Source: an uncultured Helcococcus sp. (GTDB lineage: Bacteria; Bacillota; Clostridia; Tissierellales; Peptoniphilaceae). Taken from it: 64,000 nt of DNA. The stretch lies in the NCBI GenBank assembly GCA_937926545.1, contig CALAZW010000034.1, positions 114,526 through 178,525 on the forward strand, written 5' to 3'. This document shows positions 17,075 through 26,477 of the stretch, one piece after another (positions within the stretch are counted from its first letter, which is position 1; every line of letters starts with the position of its first letter). A program made the translations under genes and the position numbers. The notes below the pieces were generated by a model, which saw only the letters and a program-made list of their open reading frames with translations, was not told the DNA's origin and did no database searches.

Positions 17075-18169
17075 ATGAAATTTACTATCGATAAAAAAAG
17101 TTTAATAAAACATATAAATATAGCTCAGAAAGCAATCTCTTCAAAATCTACTATGCAAATACTAGAAGGAATTGTATTTGATGTAAGAGAAGGCTACTTG
17201 ACCTTAATATCAACAGATTTAGAACTATCAGTGGAAACTAAGGTTAAATGTGATGTTGTTGAAGAAGGATCTGTAGTTATAAATTCTAGCATTATAGGAA
17301 ATATAGTAAGAAAACTTCCAGATGACATAATAAGCTTTACAGTTAATGATGATAATATTAATATTAAGTGTCAAAAGTCAGTTTTTAATATTATGGGACA
17401 AGATGCTTCCAATTATCCATCCCTACCTGAAGTTGACAATACAACTACCATAAGCTTAAATAATGAAGAATTAAAACAAGCAATCAAGGAGACAGAGTTT
17501 TCTGCCTCAACTGAAGATACTAGACTAGCCTTAACAGGTCTTCTTTTAGAAAAGACACCTGAGAGTATAAACTTGGTAGGTCTTGATGGTTATAGATTGG
17601 CTGTTAAGAAGATAGCTTATTCAAATACAGAAGTAGAAGAAGTAATTGTTCCTAGAAGAGCTATGTTGGAATTATCCAAGATAATTGAAGAAGGAATAAC
17701 AACTATAAGAACAGTTAAGGGCCACATAGTATTTGAAAATGAGGATACCAAACTATTTTCAAGATTAATAGATAAGAAGTATATAGCCTATAAGGAAATA
17801 ATATCCTCAGACTATAGGACTAAATTAACAGTTAACAAGGATGATTTTCTAGCATCATTGGATAGAGCATCTCTTTTAGCCAAGGAAGAAAAAGCAAACT
17901 TGGTGGTCCTAACAATAGAAAACAATATGATAAGAATACAATCTAATACAGAAATCGGTAATGTGGATGAAAAAATATCTTGCAAGCAAGAGGGAGAAGA
18001 CCTTCAAATAGCCTTTAATGCCAGATACTTGATAGATGGTGTAAAGGTTCAAAGTGAGGAAGAATTAGTTCTTTACTTTAATGAATCTTTAAATCCTATG
18101 CAAATGCATCCAGCTAAAAATGAAGATAGCTATATTTATTTAGCATTGCCAGTAAGGGTGGGAAGATAA
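17075..18169 (+). CDS. dnaN: DNA polymerase III beta subunit (sliding clamp)
   Basis: The 364-residue protein has three repeats of the clamp fold, for example LTLISTDLELSVET, LVGLDGYRLAVKKI and the C-terminal PMQMHPAKNEDSYIYLALPVRV. The usual MPMR near the end reads MQMHP here, a modest divergence in the part that lines the peptide-binding pocket. It tethers the polymerase to DNA. An AGGAGACGAG precedes the ATG, and the rlbA start overlaps the stop by one base. Confidence 0.96.
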   Translation: MKFTIDKKSLIKHINIAQKAISSKSTMQILEGIVFDVREGYLTLISTDLELSVETKVKCDVVEEGSVVINSSIIGNIVRKLPDDIISFTVNDDNINIKCQKSVFNIMGQDASNYPSLPEVDNTTTISLNNEELKQAIKETEFSASTEDTRLALTGLLLEKTPESINLVGLDGYRLAVKKIAYSNTEVEEVIVPRRAMLELSKIIEEGITTIRTVKGHIVFENEDTKLFSRLIDKKYIAYKEIISSDYRTKLTVNKDDFLASLDRASLLAKEEKANLVVLTIENNMIRIQSNTEIGNVDEKISCKQEGEDLQIAFNARYLIDGVKVQSEEELVLYFNESLNPMQMHPAKNEDSYIYLALPVRVGR

Positions 18170-18384
18170 TGGAAAAAATAGATGTAAAAATAGAAACAGA
18201 ATTTATTAAACTAGATCAATTATTAAAATACGCTTCAGTTGTCAGTTCAGGAGCTGAGGCAAAAATGTTTATCAAGGATGAAGAAGTCCTAGTAAATGGG
18301 GAAGTTTGTACTCAAAGAGGAAAAAAAATAAGAGAAGGCGACAAGGTTGAACTTTTTGATTATTTGATAGAAATCAGAGGTTAG
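18169..18384 (+). CDS. rlbA: S4-domain RNA-binding protein (RlbA/YaaA)
   Basis: This 71-residue protein is a single S4 domain (LDQLLKYASVVSSGAEAKMF, VLVNGEVCTQRGKKIREGD). Genes of this family sit between dnaN and recF across Firmicutes, and the protein is reported to act in ribosome assembly. It overlaps dnaN and precedes recF by four bases. Confidence 0.9.
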   Translation: MEKIDVKIETEFIKLDQLLKYASVVSSGAEAKMFIKDEEVLVNGEVCTQRGKKIREGDKVELFDYLIEIRG

Positions 18385-18388
18385 TCAA

Positions 18389-19498
18389 TTGATTATCCAA
18401 AATCTAACATTAATAAATCATAGGAACTATGAATTAGAAAATGTTGTTTTTCATGAAAATACAAATATCTTGGTTGGGGACAATGCCCAGGGAAAAACCA
18501 ATTTATTGGAAAGTATCTATATTTTAGCCAGGGGAAGTACATTTAAAAATGTTAAGGAAAATAATATAATTAGATTTGAGTGTGAAAACTCCTATGTGAA
18601 GGCAGATATTTTAAATGGAAACAGAAAAAAGACAGTAGAAGTAAAATTCTCCCAAAGTGATAAAAAGAGAATAAGGATCAATGAGGTGGAAATAGAAAAA
18701 CTTAATGAACTGAGAAGTCAGTTTGGGGTTGTTTTATTTTCACCTGAAGATTTAAAGATAGTTAAGGAAGGCCCAGTTCTTAGAAGAAAGTTTATAGATG
18801 ATATAATAGCTAATAACGACATTAACTATAGGAGATACCTAAACAAGTACACTAAGATATTAAACCAAAGAAATAATTTATTGAAAAAGAGAAGCAGGGA
18901 CAAGTATTTTGAACAAATGCTTAAGGCCTTGGACAAGCAATTGGTAGATTATGGGGCAAAAGTAGTTATTTATAGGTATAAATATATAGAAATGCTAAAA
19001 ATATTGGCCATTGACTATCACTCTAAATTAACCGATGAAAAAGAAGTACTATCTATCAACTATGATACCAATGTAGGGGAAGACTTAAGCAGTTTATCTC
19101 AAATAGAAAAAGACTACTATAAAAATCTGGAGGCCAGCTTGGCCAGGGATCTGGAATATAGAAATACCTATATAGGATCCCACAAAGATGATATAGATTT
19201 ATATATAAATGAGATGGATGTAAAATTGTATGCCTCTCAGGGGCAACAAAGGACTACCATGTTGTCATTAAAACTGGCTGAGATGGCCCTGATTGAAAAA
19301 TTAAGCAAAAGTAAGCCCATATTACTACTGGATGATGTTTTTTCTGAACTGGACAATTATAGGGCTTCATCCTTAGTAAAAAACATTGAAGGTTATCAGA
19401 ATATAATAACAACTAATAATTTGGATAATTTAGACTTGGAAAAACTCAATGGACAGGTCCTACAAATAGTTAATGGTAGGATAAAAGATTATAGATAG
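18389..19498 (+). CDS. recF: DNA replication and repair protein RecF
   Basis: RecF is an SMC-like ATPase that helps load RecA at gaps. The 369-residue protein has Walker A GDNAQGKTN near the N-terminus, an ABC signature in ASQGQQRTTMLSLKLAE and Walker B LLLDDVFSELD. The start is TTG 18389, preceded by AGAGG at a good distance; there is no better ATG. It follows rlbA and precedes gyrB, the standard order. Confidence 0.96.
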   Translation: MIIQNLTLINHRNYELENVVFHENTNILVGDNAQGKTNLLESIYILARGSTFKNVKENNIIRFECENSYVKADILNGNRKKTVEVKFSQSDKKRIRINEVEIEKLNELRSQFGVVLFSPEDLKIVKEGPVLRRKFIDDIIANNDINYRRYLNKYTKILNQRNNLLKKRSRDKYFEQMLKALDKQLVDYGAKVVIYRYKYIEMLKILAIDYHSKLTDEKEVLSINYDTNVGEDLSSLSQIEKDYYKNLEASLARDLEYRNTYIGSHKDDIDLYINEMDVKLYASQGQQRTTMLSLKLAEMALIEKLSKSKPILLLDDVFSELDNYRASSLVKNIEGYQNIITTNNLDNLDLEKLNGQVLQIVNGRIKDYR

Positions 19499-19519
19499 TT
19501 ATCAAGAAAGGATAAATAT

Positions 19520-21427
19520 ATGTCAGAAAACAAAAAAAAGTATGGTGAAAGTAATATCAGGGTTCTAGAGGGCCTGGAGGCCGTTAGATTAAGACCTGGT
19601 ATGTACATAGGTTCAACTGATGAAAGAGGTCTACATCACCTGGTATACGAAGTGGTAGATAACTCAGTGGACGAGGCCTTGGCAGGTCGTTGTGACACTA
19701 TCAAGGTAACCCTATTTGATGATAATTCCTGTCAAGTAGAGGACAATGGTTCAGGTATTCCAGTTGAAAAACATCACCAAACAGGTAAGTCCACCTTGGA
19801 AACAGTACTAACTATTCTTCACGCAGGTGGAAAATTTGATGCGGATGCCTATAATTTTTCCGGAGGACTACACGGGGTAGGGGTTTCAGTAGTAAACGCC
19901 CTTTCCAGTAAGTTGGTTGCCGAAATATCAAGAGATGGTTATATCCATAGGCAAGAATTCTCAAGGGGACAGGCCCTTGGTAAGTTAAGTAAGGTGGAAA
20001 AGACAGATACAACAGGGACAGTTATTAGATTTTGGCCAGATGAAGAAATCTTTGACACTACAATTTTTAGTAGAAAGACCCTGGAAACTAGATTTAGGGA
20101 AATGTCCTTTTTAAACCAAGGACTTAAAATAATTCTTGAAGATAAAAGAGAAGACTTTATTGAAGAATTCTATGCAGAAGGTGGAATTAAGAGCTTTGTA
20201 GAATACTTAAATAGAAAAAAGACAGCCATGACACCAGAGGTGGTACATTTTACAGGAGAAGTAGAAGGATCTATCGTTGATATAGCCTTCCAATACACTG
20301 ACTCCTACTCAGAAAATGTCCTTACCTTTGCCAATAATATTCATACGCCAGAAGGGGGAACCCACTTGACTGGTTTTAGATCAGCCTTGACCAAGACTCT
20401 AAATGATTATGGTAGGCAGTATAATATTATCAAGGAAAAGGAAGACAACCTATCTGGAGATGATACCAGGGAAGGTCTTACAGCTGTAGTTACAGTAAAA
20501 CTTAAAAATCCTCAATTTGAAGGACAAACCAAGTCCAAATTGGGAAATGGTGAGATGAGAGGGATAGTAGATAACTTCTTCTCAGAAAACTTGGAAAACT
20601 TCTTGGAAGAAAATCCAAAAATATCCAAGACAATCTTGGAAAAAGCCTTGAGTTCACAAAGGGCTAGGGAAGCGGCTAGAAAGGCCAGAGACCTGACCAG
20701 GAAAAGATCAGTTTTAGACAATACTACCCTTCCTGGCAAACTAGCTGATTGCCAGGAGACAGATATAGCAGTAAATGAGATATTTATAGTCGAAGGGGAC
20801 TCAGCAGGTGGTTCAGCCAAGATGGGAAGGGACAATAGAACCCAAGCCATCCTACCATTAAAGGGTAAGATTATGAACGTTGAAAAGGCCAGATTGGATA
20901 GGGTCTTAAGTTCAGATGAAATAAAGGCCATGATAACAGCCTTTGGTACAGGAGTAGGTCCAGAATTTGACCTGTCCAAGCTAAGGTATGGAAAAATAAT
21001 AATAATGACGGATGCGGACGTGGACGGAGCCCATATAGCAACCCTACTTTTAACCTTCATGTACAGATATATGAGACCTTTAATTGAAAATGGTCACGTA
21101 TATATAGCCCAACCACCTTTATTTAAAGTGTCCAAGGGTAAGAAGGAAAGATATGTTTATGATGAAGTTGAGTTGGAAAGAGTACTCGAATCCCTTGAAG
21201 GTGAAAAATACAAGATCAATAGATATAAGGGGCTAGGGGAAATGAATGCTAAACAGCTTTGGGAAACAACCATGGACCCAGACCACAGAGTTTTATTGCA
21301 AGTAAAAATAGATGAAGACTCCTTAACCGTAGATGAAACATTTTCAACTCTTATGGGAGATAAGGTAGAACCAAGAAGACAATTTATAGAAGAAAATGCC
21401 AAGTACGTTAAGAATATAGATGCATAG
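19520..21427 (+). CDS. gyrB: DNA gyrase subunit B
   Basis: The 635-residue protein has the GHKL ATPase ([39 protein letters not shown]) and the TOPRIM domain ([31 protein letters not shown]). With GyrA it introduces negative supercoils ahead of the fork. The length fits a Gram-positive GyrB without the enterobacterial insertion. gyrA starts nine bases later. Confidence 0.98.
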   Translation: MSENKKKYGESNIRVLEGLEAVRLRPGMYIGSTDERGLHHLVYEVVDNSVDEALAGRCDTIKVTLFDDNSCQVEDNGSGIPVEKHHQTGKSTLETVLTILHAGGKFDADAYNFSGGLHGVGVSVVNALSSKLVAEISRDGYIHRQEFSRGQALGKLSKVEKTDTTGTVIRFWPDEEIFDTTIFSRKTLETRFREMSFLNQGLKIILEDKREDFIEEFYAEGGIKSFVEYLNRKKTAMTPEVVHFTGEVEGSIVDIAFQYTDSYSENVLTFANNIHTPEGGTHLTGFRSALTKTLNDYGRQYNIIKEKEDNLSGDDTREGLTAVVTVKLKNPQFEGQTKSKLGNGEMRGIVDNFFSENLENFLEENPKISKTILEKALSSQRAREAARKARDLTRKRSVLDNTTLPGKLADCQETDIAVNEIFIVEGDSAGGSAKMGRDNRTQAILPLKGKIMNVEKARLDRVLSSDEIKAMITAFGTGVGPEFDLSKLRYGKIIIMTDADVDGAHIATLLLTFMYRYMRPLIENGHVYIAQPPLFKVSKGKKERYVYDEVELERVLESLEGEKYKINRYKGLGEMNAKQLWETTMDPDHRVLLQVKIDEDSLTVDETFSTLMGDKVEPRRQFIEENAKYVKNIDA

Positions 21428-21436
21428 GAGTGAAAT

Positions 21437-23875
21437 ATGACAGAAATTAATCAAGAACATACAAATGTAATAAAGACCGATATAGAAGAACAAATGAAAA
21501 GCTCCTATTTGGATTATTCCATGTCTGTTATTGTATCTAGGGCCCTTCCAGATGTTAGAGATGGACTAAAACCAGTTCATAGAAGGATCCTTTATGGAAT
21601 GCAAATATTAGGACTTATGCCAGATAAACCCCATAGAAAATCCGCCAGACTAGTAGGGGATGTTATGGGACGTTTTCACCCTCATGGTGACAGTGCTATT
21701 TATGAAGCAGTGGTAAGATTGGCCCAAGACTTCTCCACCAGATATCCCTTGGCAGATGGTCAAGGTAACTTTGGTTCCATAGACGGAGACGGGGCAGCAG
21801 CCATGCGTTATACAGAAGTTAAAATGACCAAGCTTGCCCAAGAAATGCTAAAGGATATAAATAAGGATACAGTTGACTTTCAACCTAACTTTGATGAAGA
21901 AGAAGTTGAACCAGTTGTACTACCAGCCAGGTTTCCCAACCTACTGGTAAATGGATCCTCAGGTATAGCAGTTGGTATGGCCACTAATATGGCCCCTCAT
22001 AACTTGGGAGAAGTAATAGATGGTTGTATAGCTTATATGGATAATGAAAATATAAGTATAGATGAACTTATGGAATATATACCTGGACCAGACTTTCCAA
22101 CAGGGGCTGAAATCAGAGGGAAATCTGAAATTATAAGCGCCTATAAGACAGGTAGGGGAAAGGTTAAGCTAAGAGCTGTAGCCAACATAGAAGAATATAA
22201 AAACAAACATAGAATAATTATTTCTGAAATACCTTACCAGGTAAACAAGTCTAATCTTATTATAAAGATAGCAGACTTGGTTAAGGATAAGAGAATAGAG
22301 GGAATCTCAGATATTAGAGATGAATCTGACATGAAGGGAATCAGGGTTGTAATAGAATTAAAAAGAGATGCCAACCCTAATGTGGTATTAAATAATTTAT
22401 ATAAATACACTCAAATGCAAACGACCTTTGGAATAATAAACCTGGCCCTAGTAGATGGAGTGCCAAGGGTATTAAATCTTAAGGAGTTGATTTCCTATTA
22501 TATAGAACATCAAAAAGAAGTTGTTACCAGAAGAACTCAATTTGACCTAAACAAGGCAGAGGCTAGAGCCCATATTGTTGAAGGTTTAAGAATTGCCATT
22601 GACCACATAGATGAGATAATAAAAATAATTAGATCAAACTATGACGATGAGCAAATTAAAAAAGAATTTACTGAAAAATTTGGATTAAGTGAGCTACAAG
22701 GTCAAGCTATTCTAGACATGCAGTTAAAGAGATTGTCTGGTTTACAAATTGAAAAATTAGATGATGAATATGAGGAACTACTAAAAACTATAGAAGGACT
22801 TAGGGAAATATTAGACCATGAAGAGGTTCTACTTCAATTGATAAAAGACGAACTTTTAGAAATTAAGGATAGGTTTGATAATGAGAGAAGAACTGTTATA
22901 AAACCAGACCTGGGAGAAATAGATATAGAAGACCTAATTGAAGAAGAGGAAGTTTTAATTACCTTGACTAGAGATGGCTATATAAAGAGACTTCCAGCTG
23001 ATACCTATAAGGTTCAAAATAGAGGGGGCAAGGGAGTAATGGGACTTACAACCAAGGAAGATGACTTTGTTGAAAACCTATTTATAACCTCAACCCACGA
23101 CAATATACTATTCTTTACAAACTTTGGTAGAGTATACAGTAAGAAGGCCTATGAAATTCAAGAAGGTAGAAGGGCTGCCAAGGGACAGGCTATAATAAAC
23201 ATCTTACAATTGGAAAGCGATGAAAGAGTTACTGCAGTCTTTCCAATCAAGGAAATAGATGAAGATAATTATATTGTATTGTTAACCAAGAATGGTACAA
23301 TTAAGAGAACAGAGGCTTCCATGTTTGAAAACATTAGAACCACTGGAGTAAGGGCTATAACCCTAGTAGATGATGACGAACTAGTAGCTGCCAAATATAC
23401 CAAGGAAGATACAGAAATCCTAATAGTAACAGAAAAAGGCCAATCCATTAGATTTGACTTAAGGGATGTTAGACCTATGGGAAGATCAGCCCAAGGAGTA
23501 ATAGGAATAAGATTAAATCCAGATGATAATGTTATTTCCATGGGACTTGTGGATGAAAATAAATATGTCTTGGTAGTATCTGAATTTGGTTATGGTAAAA
23601 AGACCCTTTTGACCAATTATAAGGTTCAAAATAGAGGTGGTAAGGGACTTAAGACCTATAAGATAACTAAAAAAACAGGTAGGGTAGCAGCGTCACAATT
23701 GGTTAACATGGAAGATGAAATAATCCTAGTATCAGCCAAGGGAGATGTAATCAGATTAAAGGTAAGAGATGTATCTACTCAAGGTAGAGATACTCAAGGA
23801 GTAAAATTAAAGGATGTAAAGGCCGACGATGATAAGATTGTCGCTATGACCAAATACATTGAAGATATTGATTAG
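21437..23875 (+). CDS. gyrA: DNA gyrase subunit A
   Basis: The 812-residue subunit cuts and reseals DNA through a Tyr at about residue 125 ([10 protein letters not shown]). The quinolone-determining region reads [11 protein letters not shown], with Ser86 and Glu90 at the Escherichia coli 83 and 87 positions, so no classic resistance change is present. The C-terminal beta-pinwheel has the gyrase-specific box as QNRGGKG, repeated once more near residue 730, which marks it as gyrase rather than topoisomerase IV. A three-gene sigma module follows after nine bases. Confidence 0.97.
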   Translation: MTEINQEHTNVIKTDIEEQMKSSYLDYSMSVIVSRALPDVRDGLKPVHRRILYGMQILGLMPDKPHRKSARLVGDVMGRFHPHGDSAIYEAVVRLAQDFSTRYPLADGQGNFGSIDGDGAAAMRYTEVKMTKLAQEMLKDINKDTVDFQPNFDEEEVEPVVLPARFPNLLVNGSSGIAVGMATNMAPHNLGEVIDGCIAYMDNENISIDELMEYIPGPDFPTGAEIRGKSEIISAYKTGRGKVKLRAVANIEEYKNKHRIIISEIPYQVNKSNLIIKIADLVKDKRIEGISDIRDESDMKGIRVVIELKRDANPNVVLNNLYKYTQMQTTFGIINLALVDGVPRVLNLKELISYYIEHQKEVVTRRTQFDLNKAEARAHIVEGLRIAIDHIDEIIKIIRSNYDDEQIKKEFTEKFGLSELQGQAILDMQLKRLSGLQIEKLDDEYEELLKTIEGLREILDHEEVLLQLIKDELLEIKDRFDNERRTVIKPDLGEIDIEDLIEEEEVLITLTRDGYIKRLPADTYKVQNRGGKGVMGLTTKEDDFVENLFITSTHDNILFFTNFGRVYSKKAYEIQEGRRAAKGQAIINILQLESDERVTAVFPIKEIDEDNYIVLLTKNGTIKRTEASMFENIRTTGVRAITLVDDDELVAAKYTKEDTEILIVTEKGQSIRFDLRDVRPMGRSAQGVIGIRLNPDDNVISMGLVDENKYVLVVSEFGYGKKTLLTNYKVQNRGGKGLKTYKITKKTGRVAASQLVNMEDEIILVSAKGDVIRLKVRDVSTQGRDTQGVKLKDVKADDDKIVAMTKYIEDID

Positions 23876-23884
23876 GAGTAAAAA

Positions 23885-24193
23885 ATGCTATTTAACATCG
23901 AGTTTAATGAAACTGACAAGTTATATGTAAAGGTATCAGGAGATTTAGACATTAATAACATAGCCAAGCTTAGGGAAGAAGTTTTAGTTCAATATGAAGA
24001 CATAGACAAGGATATTGTCTTTGACTTTATTGATCTGGACTATATAGACTCAACCGGTTTGGGAGTGTTAATCTCAGTTTATAAAAGAGTGAAGGAAAAA
24101 GACAATCAAATTTATATAAAAAATGCCAAGAAAAATATTAAAAAGCTATTTTATATAACAGAACTAGATCAAATATTTAAGTTAGAGGATTAA
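23885..24193 (+). CDS. STAS-domain anti-sigma-factor antagonist (RsbV/SpoIIAA-like)
   Basis: The 102-residue protein is a single STAS domain. It keeps the phosphorylatable Ser56 in the motif DYIDSTGLGVL, the site that partner kinases modify in RsbV and SpoIIAA. In the known scheme the unphosphorylated form frees a sigma factor by binding its anti-sigma protein. It precedes the anti-sigma-like and sigma genes with one- and ten-base gaps and follows gyrA closely, so transcription may come from gyrA. Confidence 0.88.
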   Translation: MLFNIEFNETDKLYVKVSGDLDINNIAKLREEVLVQYEDIDKDIVFDFIDLDYIDSTGLGVLISVYKRVKEKDNQIYIKNAKKNIKKLFYITELDQIFKLED

Positions 24194-24194
24194 G

Positions 24195-24545
24195 ATGGAA
24201 AAAGTAAAAATTAAGATACCGTGTAACCCAAAATATTTATTGACAGTAAGATTGGCAACGTCATCTTTAGCCAGCATACTAGACTTTGATTTGGAAGCAG
24301 TAGAAGATTTAAAAGTTTCCATTTCAGAAGTTGTTAACTATATTATCCCTTATAATGAAGAAGAGGTAAAAATAGAATATTACCTGTTTGAGGATAAGAT
24401 GGAAATAAAGGTAGAGGCAGATAAGGATATATTCGAACACTATGTTTTAACAGAGGAATTAAAGTTAAAAAGACAAATACTTTTATGTTTAACAGATGAC
24501 ATTAGAACAGAAGGGAATTCTATAACAATAGTAAAAAATAAGTAA
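24195..24545 (+). CDS. RsbW/SpoIIAB-like anti-sigma protein with degenerate ATPase motifs
   Basis: At 116 residues it is about 25 residues shorter than RsbW. Its position between the STAS and sigma genes, and the helix LKVSISEVVNYII resembling the family N-box helix (VSEAVTNAI), support the assignment. The Asn of the N-box is displaced by one residue, and no Gly-rich ATP-lid motif (DxGxG) can be found in the region reading VEADKDIFEHY. It may bind the sigma factor without being an active kinase. The family call is from context and weak similarity. Confidence 0.65.
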   Translation: MEKVKIKIPCNPKYLLTVRLATSSLASILDFDLEAVEDLKVSISEVVNYIIPYNEEEVKIEYYLFEDKMEIKVEADKDIFEHYVLTEELKLKRQILLCLTDDIRTEGNSITIVKNK

Positions 24546-24555
24546 AGGAATTTAT

Positions 24556-25347
24556 ATGACTAATCTTGATAAGAAAAATCGTGAGGAGCTTAGCAACCAG
24601 GACATAAAGGATTTGTTCAAGGAGTATAGCATCACGAAAGATAGAAAAATTAGAGATAGATTAATAGAACATCACCTTTATATAGCTGAAATTTTGGCTA
24701 AAAAATATGTTAACAAGGGAATAGAATATGATGACCTTTTTCAAGTAGCATCTATTGGATTAATCTATGCCATTGATAGGTTTGACGTGGACAAGGGCTA
24801 TGAGTTTTCAAGTTTTGCCACTCCAACCATAGTGGGAGAACTAAAAAGATACTTTAGAGATAAAGGTTGGGTCATTAGGGTTCCAAGAAGAATACAAGAA
24901 CTATCCAAGAAGGTTAATATAGCAAAGATAGATTTAGCCCAAGAGCTTCAAAGAACTCCAACTGTAGATGAAATAGCAAGACATTTGGAAATATCGTCAG
25001 AAGAGGTTATAGAGGCCATGGAGGCATCTCAAGTATATGCTCCCCAATCATTAGATAAGACCTTGGATCCAAACAATGATGATAGGGATGTGAATATGGG
25101 AGATCTACTGGGAATAGAAGATAAGAACTATGAATCAGTAGAGACCATGGACTTTATAAAAAATACCATGGAAAAACTAGATGAGGTTGAAAGACAGATT
25201 TTAGTCTATAGGTATTTTGATAAAATGACCCAAATAGCCATAGCTGAAAGGCTGGATGTTAGTCAAATGACTGTTTCTAGAATGGAAAAGAAAATTCTAA
25301 AGAAATTTAGAAAAGAATTGGAAATAATGGAAAAAGAATTAAAATAA
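24556..25347 (+). CDS. RNA polymerase sigma factor, SigB/SigF/SigG family
   Basis: The 263-residue protein has sigma region 2 (YDDLFQVASIGLIYAIDRFD), the SigB/F/G motif RYFRDKGWVIRVPRRIQELS, region 3 and region 4 with the helix-turn-helix MTQIAIAERLDVSQMTVSRMEKKIL. These factors drive stress or sporulation genes. The adjacent STAS/anti-sigma pair suggests partner-switching control. No other sporulation gene appears in the window, so a stress role is as likely as a sporulation role. Confidence 0.9.
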   Translation: MTNLDKKNREELSNQDIKDLFKEYSITKDRKIRDRLIEHHLYIAEILAKKYVNKGIEYDDLFQVASIGLIYAIDRFDVDKGYEFSSFATPTIVGELKRYFRDKGWVIRVPRRIQELSKKVNIAKIDLAQELQRTPTVDEIARHLEISSEEVIEAMEASQVYAPQSLDKTLDPNNDDRDVNMGDLLGIEDKNYESVETMDFIKNTMEKLDEVERQILVYRYFDKMTQIAIAERLDVSQMTVSRMEKKILKKFRKELEIMEKELK

Positions 25348-25400
25348 TATAGTTATACATAGTTTGAATGAAAGATAGGTATAGTTATATAAGATAAAGT

Positions 25401-25427
25401 AAAGGGAGGCTAGCCTCCCTTTTTTTA
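25401..25427. terminator. Terminator between the sigma gene and the convergent antiporter
   Basis: A perfect palindrome AAAGGGAGGCTAGCCTCCCTTT (25401-25422 counted as two halves around CTAG) is followed by a T-run on the plus strand. It ends the gyrA-sigma transcript. Confidence 0.88.
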
Positions 25428-26402
25428 TATATAATTTATTACTAAATAGCCAAAGTACAGGCCTATTAGGATAAATGATTCCAACTTAGAAACCTTTTCT
25501 CCCTTATTGATGGCAGCTATAAAAAAGATACCAACTGATAGAAACATTACAGGCATATCCAGTCTAAAGAATTGAGCTGGAACTATAAGTCCAGTTTTAC
25601 TAAAGATTGAAGATAGACCAATAACAAATAAAATATTTAAAATATCGGCTCCAAGAACATTACCAACAGCCAATTCAGGATGGCCCTTTCTAGCAGCTGT
25701 AATAGCTGTTACCAGTTCTGGAAGACTGGTTCCAAAGGCAACCAGGGTTGCTGCGATAACTGATTGGGGAATCCCCACTCTTAAGGCTGTAATCTCAATG
25801 GTAGGAATAAGTACCTTAGATGAAAGAACAACCAGGGCTATACCAACTATAAAAAGAATTATTTGCTTGATAAAGGGATAATTATTTACCTCCATGTCAT
25901 CCACTTCTGAAGCTTGATCCTTACCTCTTTTAGTGGTGATGAAAGAATAAATGGCTAAAATAACCAGTAAGGCTATCCCCATGGAAGGACTTATTACTTT
26001 ATTTATAGCCATAATACTAAAGACTATCATAGATATAAATAGGGTGATAAATTGAAACATAACAGATTTTTTGTCTATTTTCATATCACCAATTAAGGCT
26101 GCCACCCCGATGATTAAAGCGGTGTTGGCTATAATTGATCCTATGGCATTACCTATGGCCAGATCAGCATTTCCCTTTAGGGCTGCAACTGAAGATACAG
26201 TAACTTCTGGCAGAGTGGTTCCCAGGCTCACTATGGTTGCCCCTATAATTACCTTGGGTATATTAAATTTTACAGATATACCAACTGCTTGATTTACAAA
26301 TAGATCAGCTCCCTTGGAAAGAACATATAAGCTTAGGGCGATGGCCGCTAAAAGCATAATAAAGGATGCGTTTTCTAAGTTTGTATAGATTAAATTTTCC
26401 AT
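25425..26402 (-). CDS. CaCA-family calcium/sodium antiporter (YrbG-like)
   Basis: The 325-residue membrane protein has two homologous halves. The alpha repeats are clear: GATIVSLGTTLPEVTVSSVAA with GNAIGSIIANT, and AATLVAFGTSLPELVTAITAA with GNVLGADILNI. Such antiporters exchange Ca2+ or another divalent ion for Na+ or H+. It lies downstream of a P-type ATPase with a Mn2+-type riboswitch, which suggests joint divalent-metal export. A hairpin with U-run sits just before its ribosome site, so expression from the upstream gene must read through a terminator. Confidence 0.9.
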   Translation of the reverse strand: MENLIYTNLENASFIMLLAAIALSLYVLSKGADLFVNQAVGISVKFNIPKVIIGATIVSLGTTLPEVTVSSVAALKGNADLAIGNAIGSIIANTALIIGVAALIGDMKIDKKSVMFQFITLFISMIVFSIMAINKVISPSMGIALLVILAIYSFITTKRGKDQASEVDDMEVNNYPFIKQIILFIVGIALVVLSSKVLIPTIEITALRVGIPQSVIAATLVAFGTSLPELVTAITAARKGHPELAVGNVLGADILNILFVIGLSSIFSKTGLIVPAQFFRLDMPVMFLSVGIFFIAAINKGEKVSKLESFILIGLYFGYLVINYI

Positions 26403-26413
26403 AATACCTCCAT

Positions 26414-26442
26414 AAAAAGAATCCTAAGTGGACTTAGGATTC
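26414..26442 (-). terminator. Terminator between the P-type ATPase and the antiporter
   Basis: An 11-bp stem (26419-26429 with 26432-26442) on the minus strand runs into UUUUU and then directly into the antiporter ribosome site GGAGGT. A TATAAT-like -10 on the minus strand (26456-26461) lies just upstream of it, with a poor -35. Confidence 0.75.
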
Positions 26443-26477
26443 CTAGATAATAATGATTATACTATATTCTATTAAGA

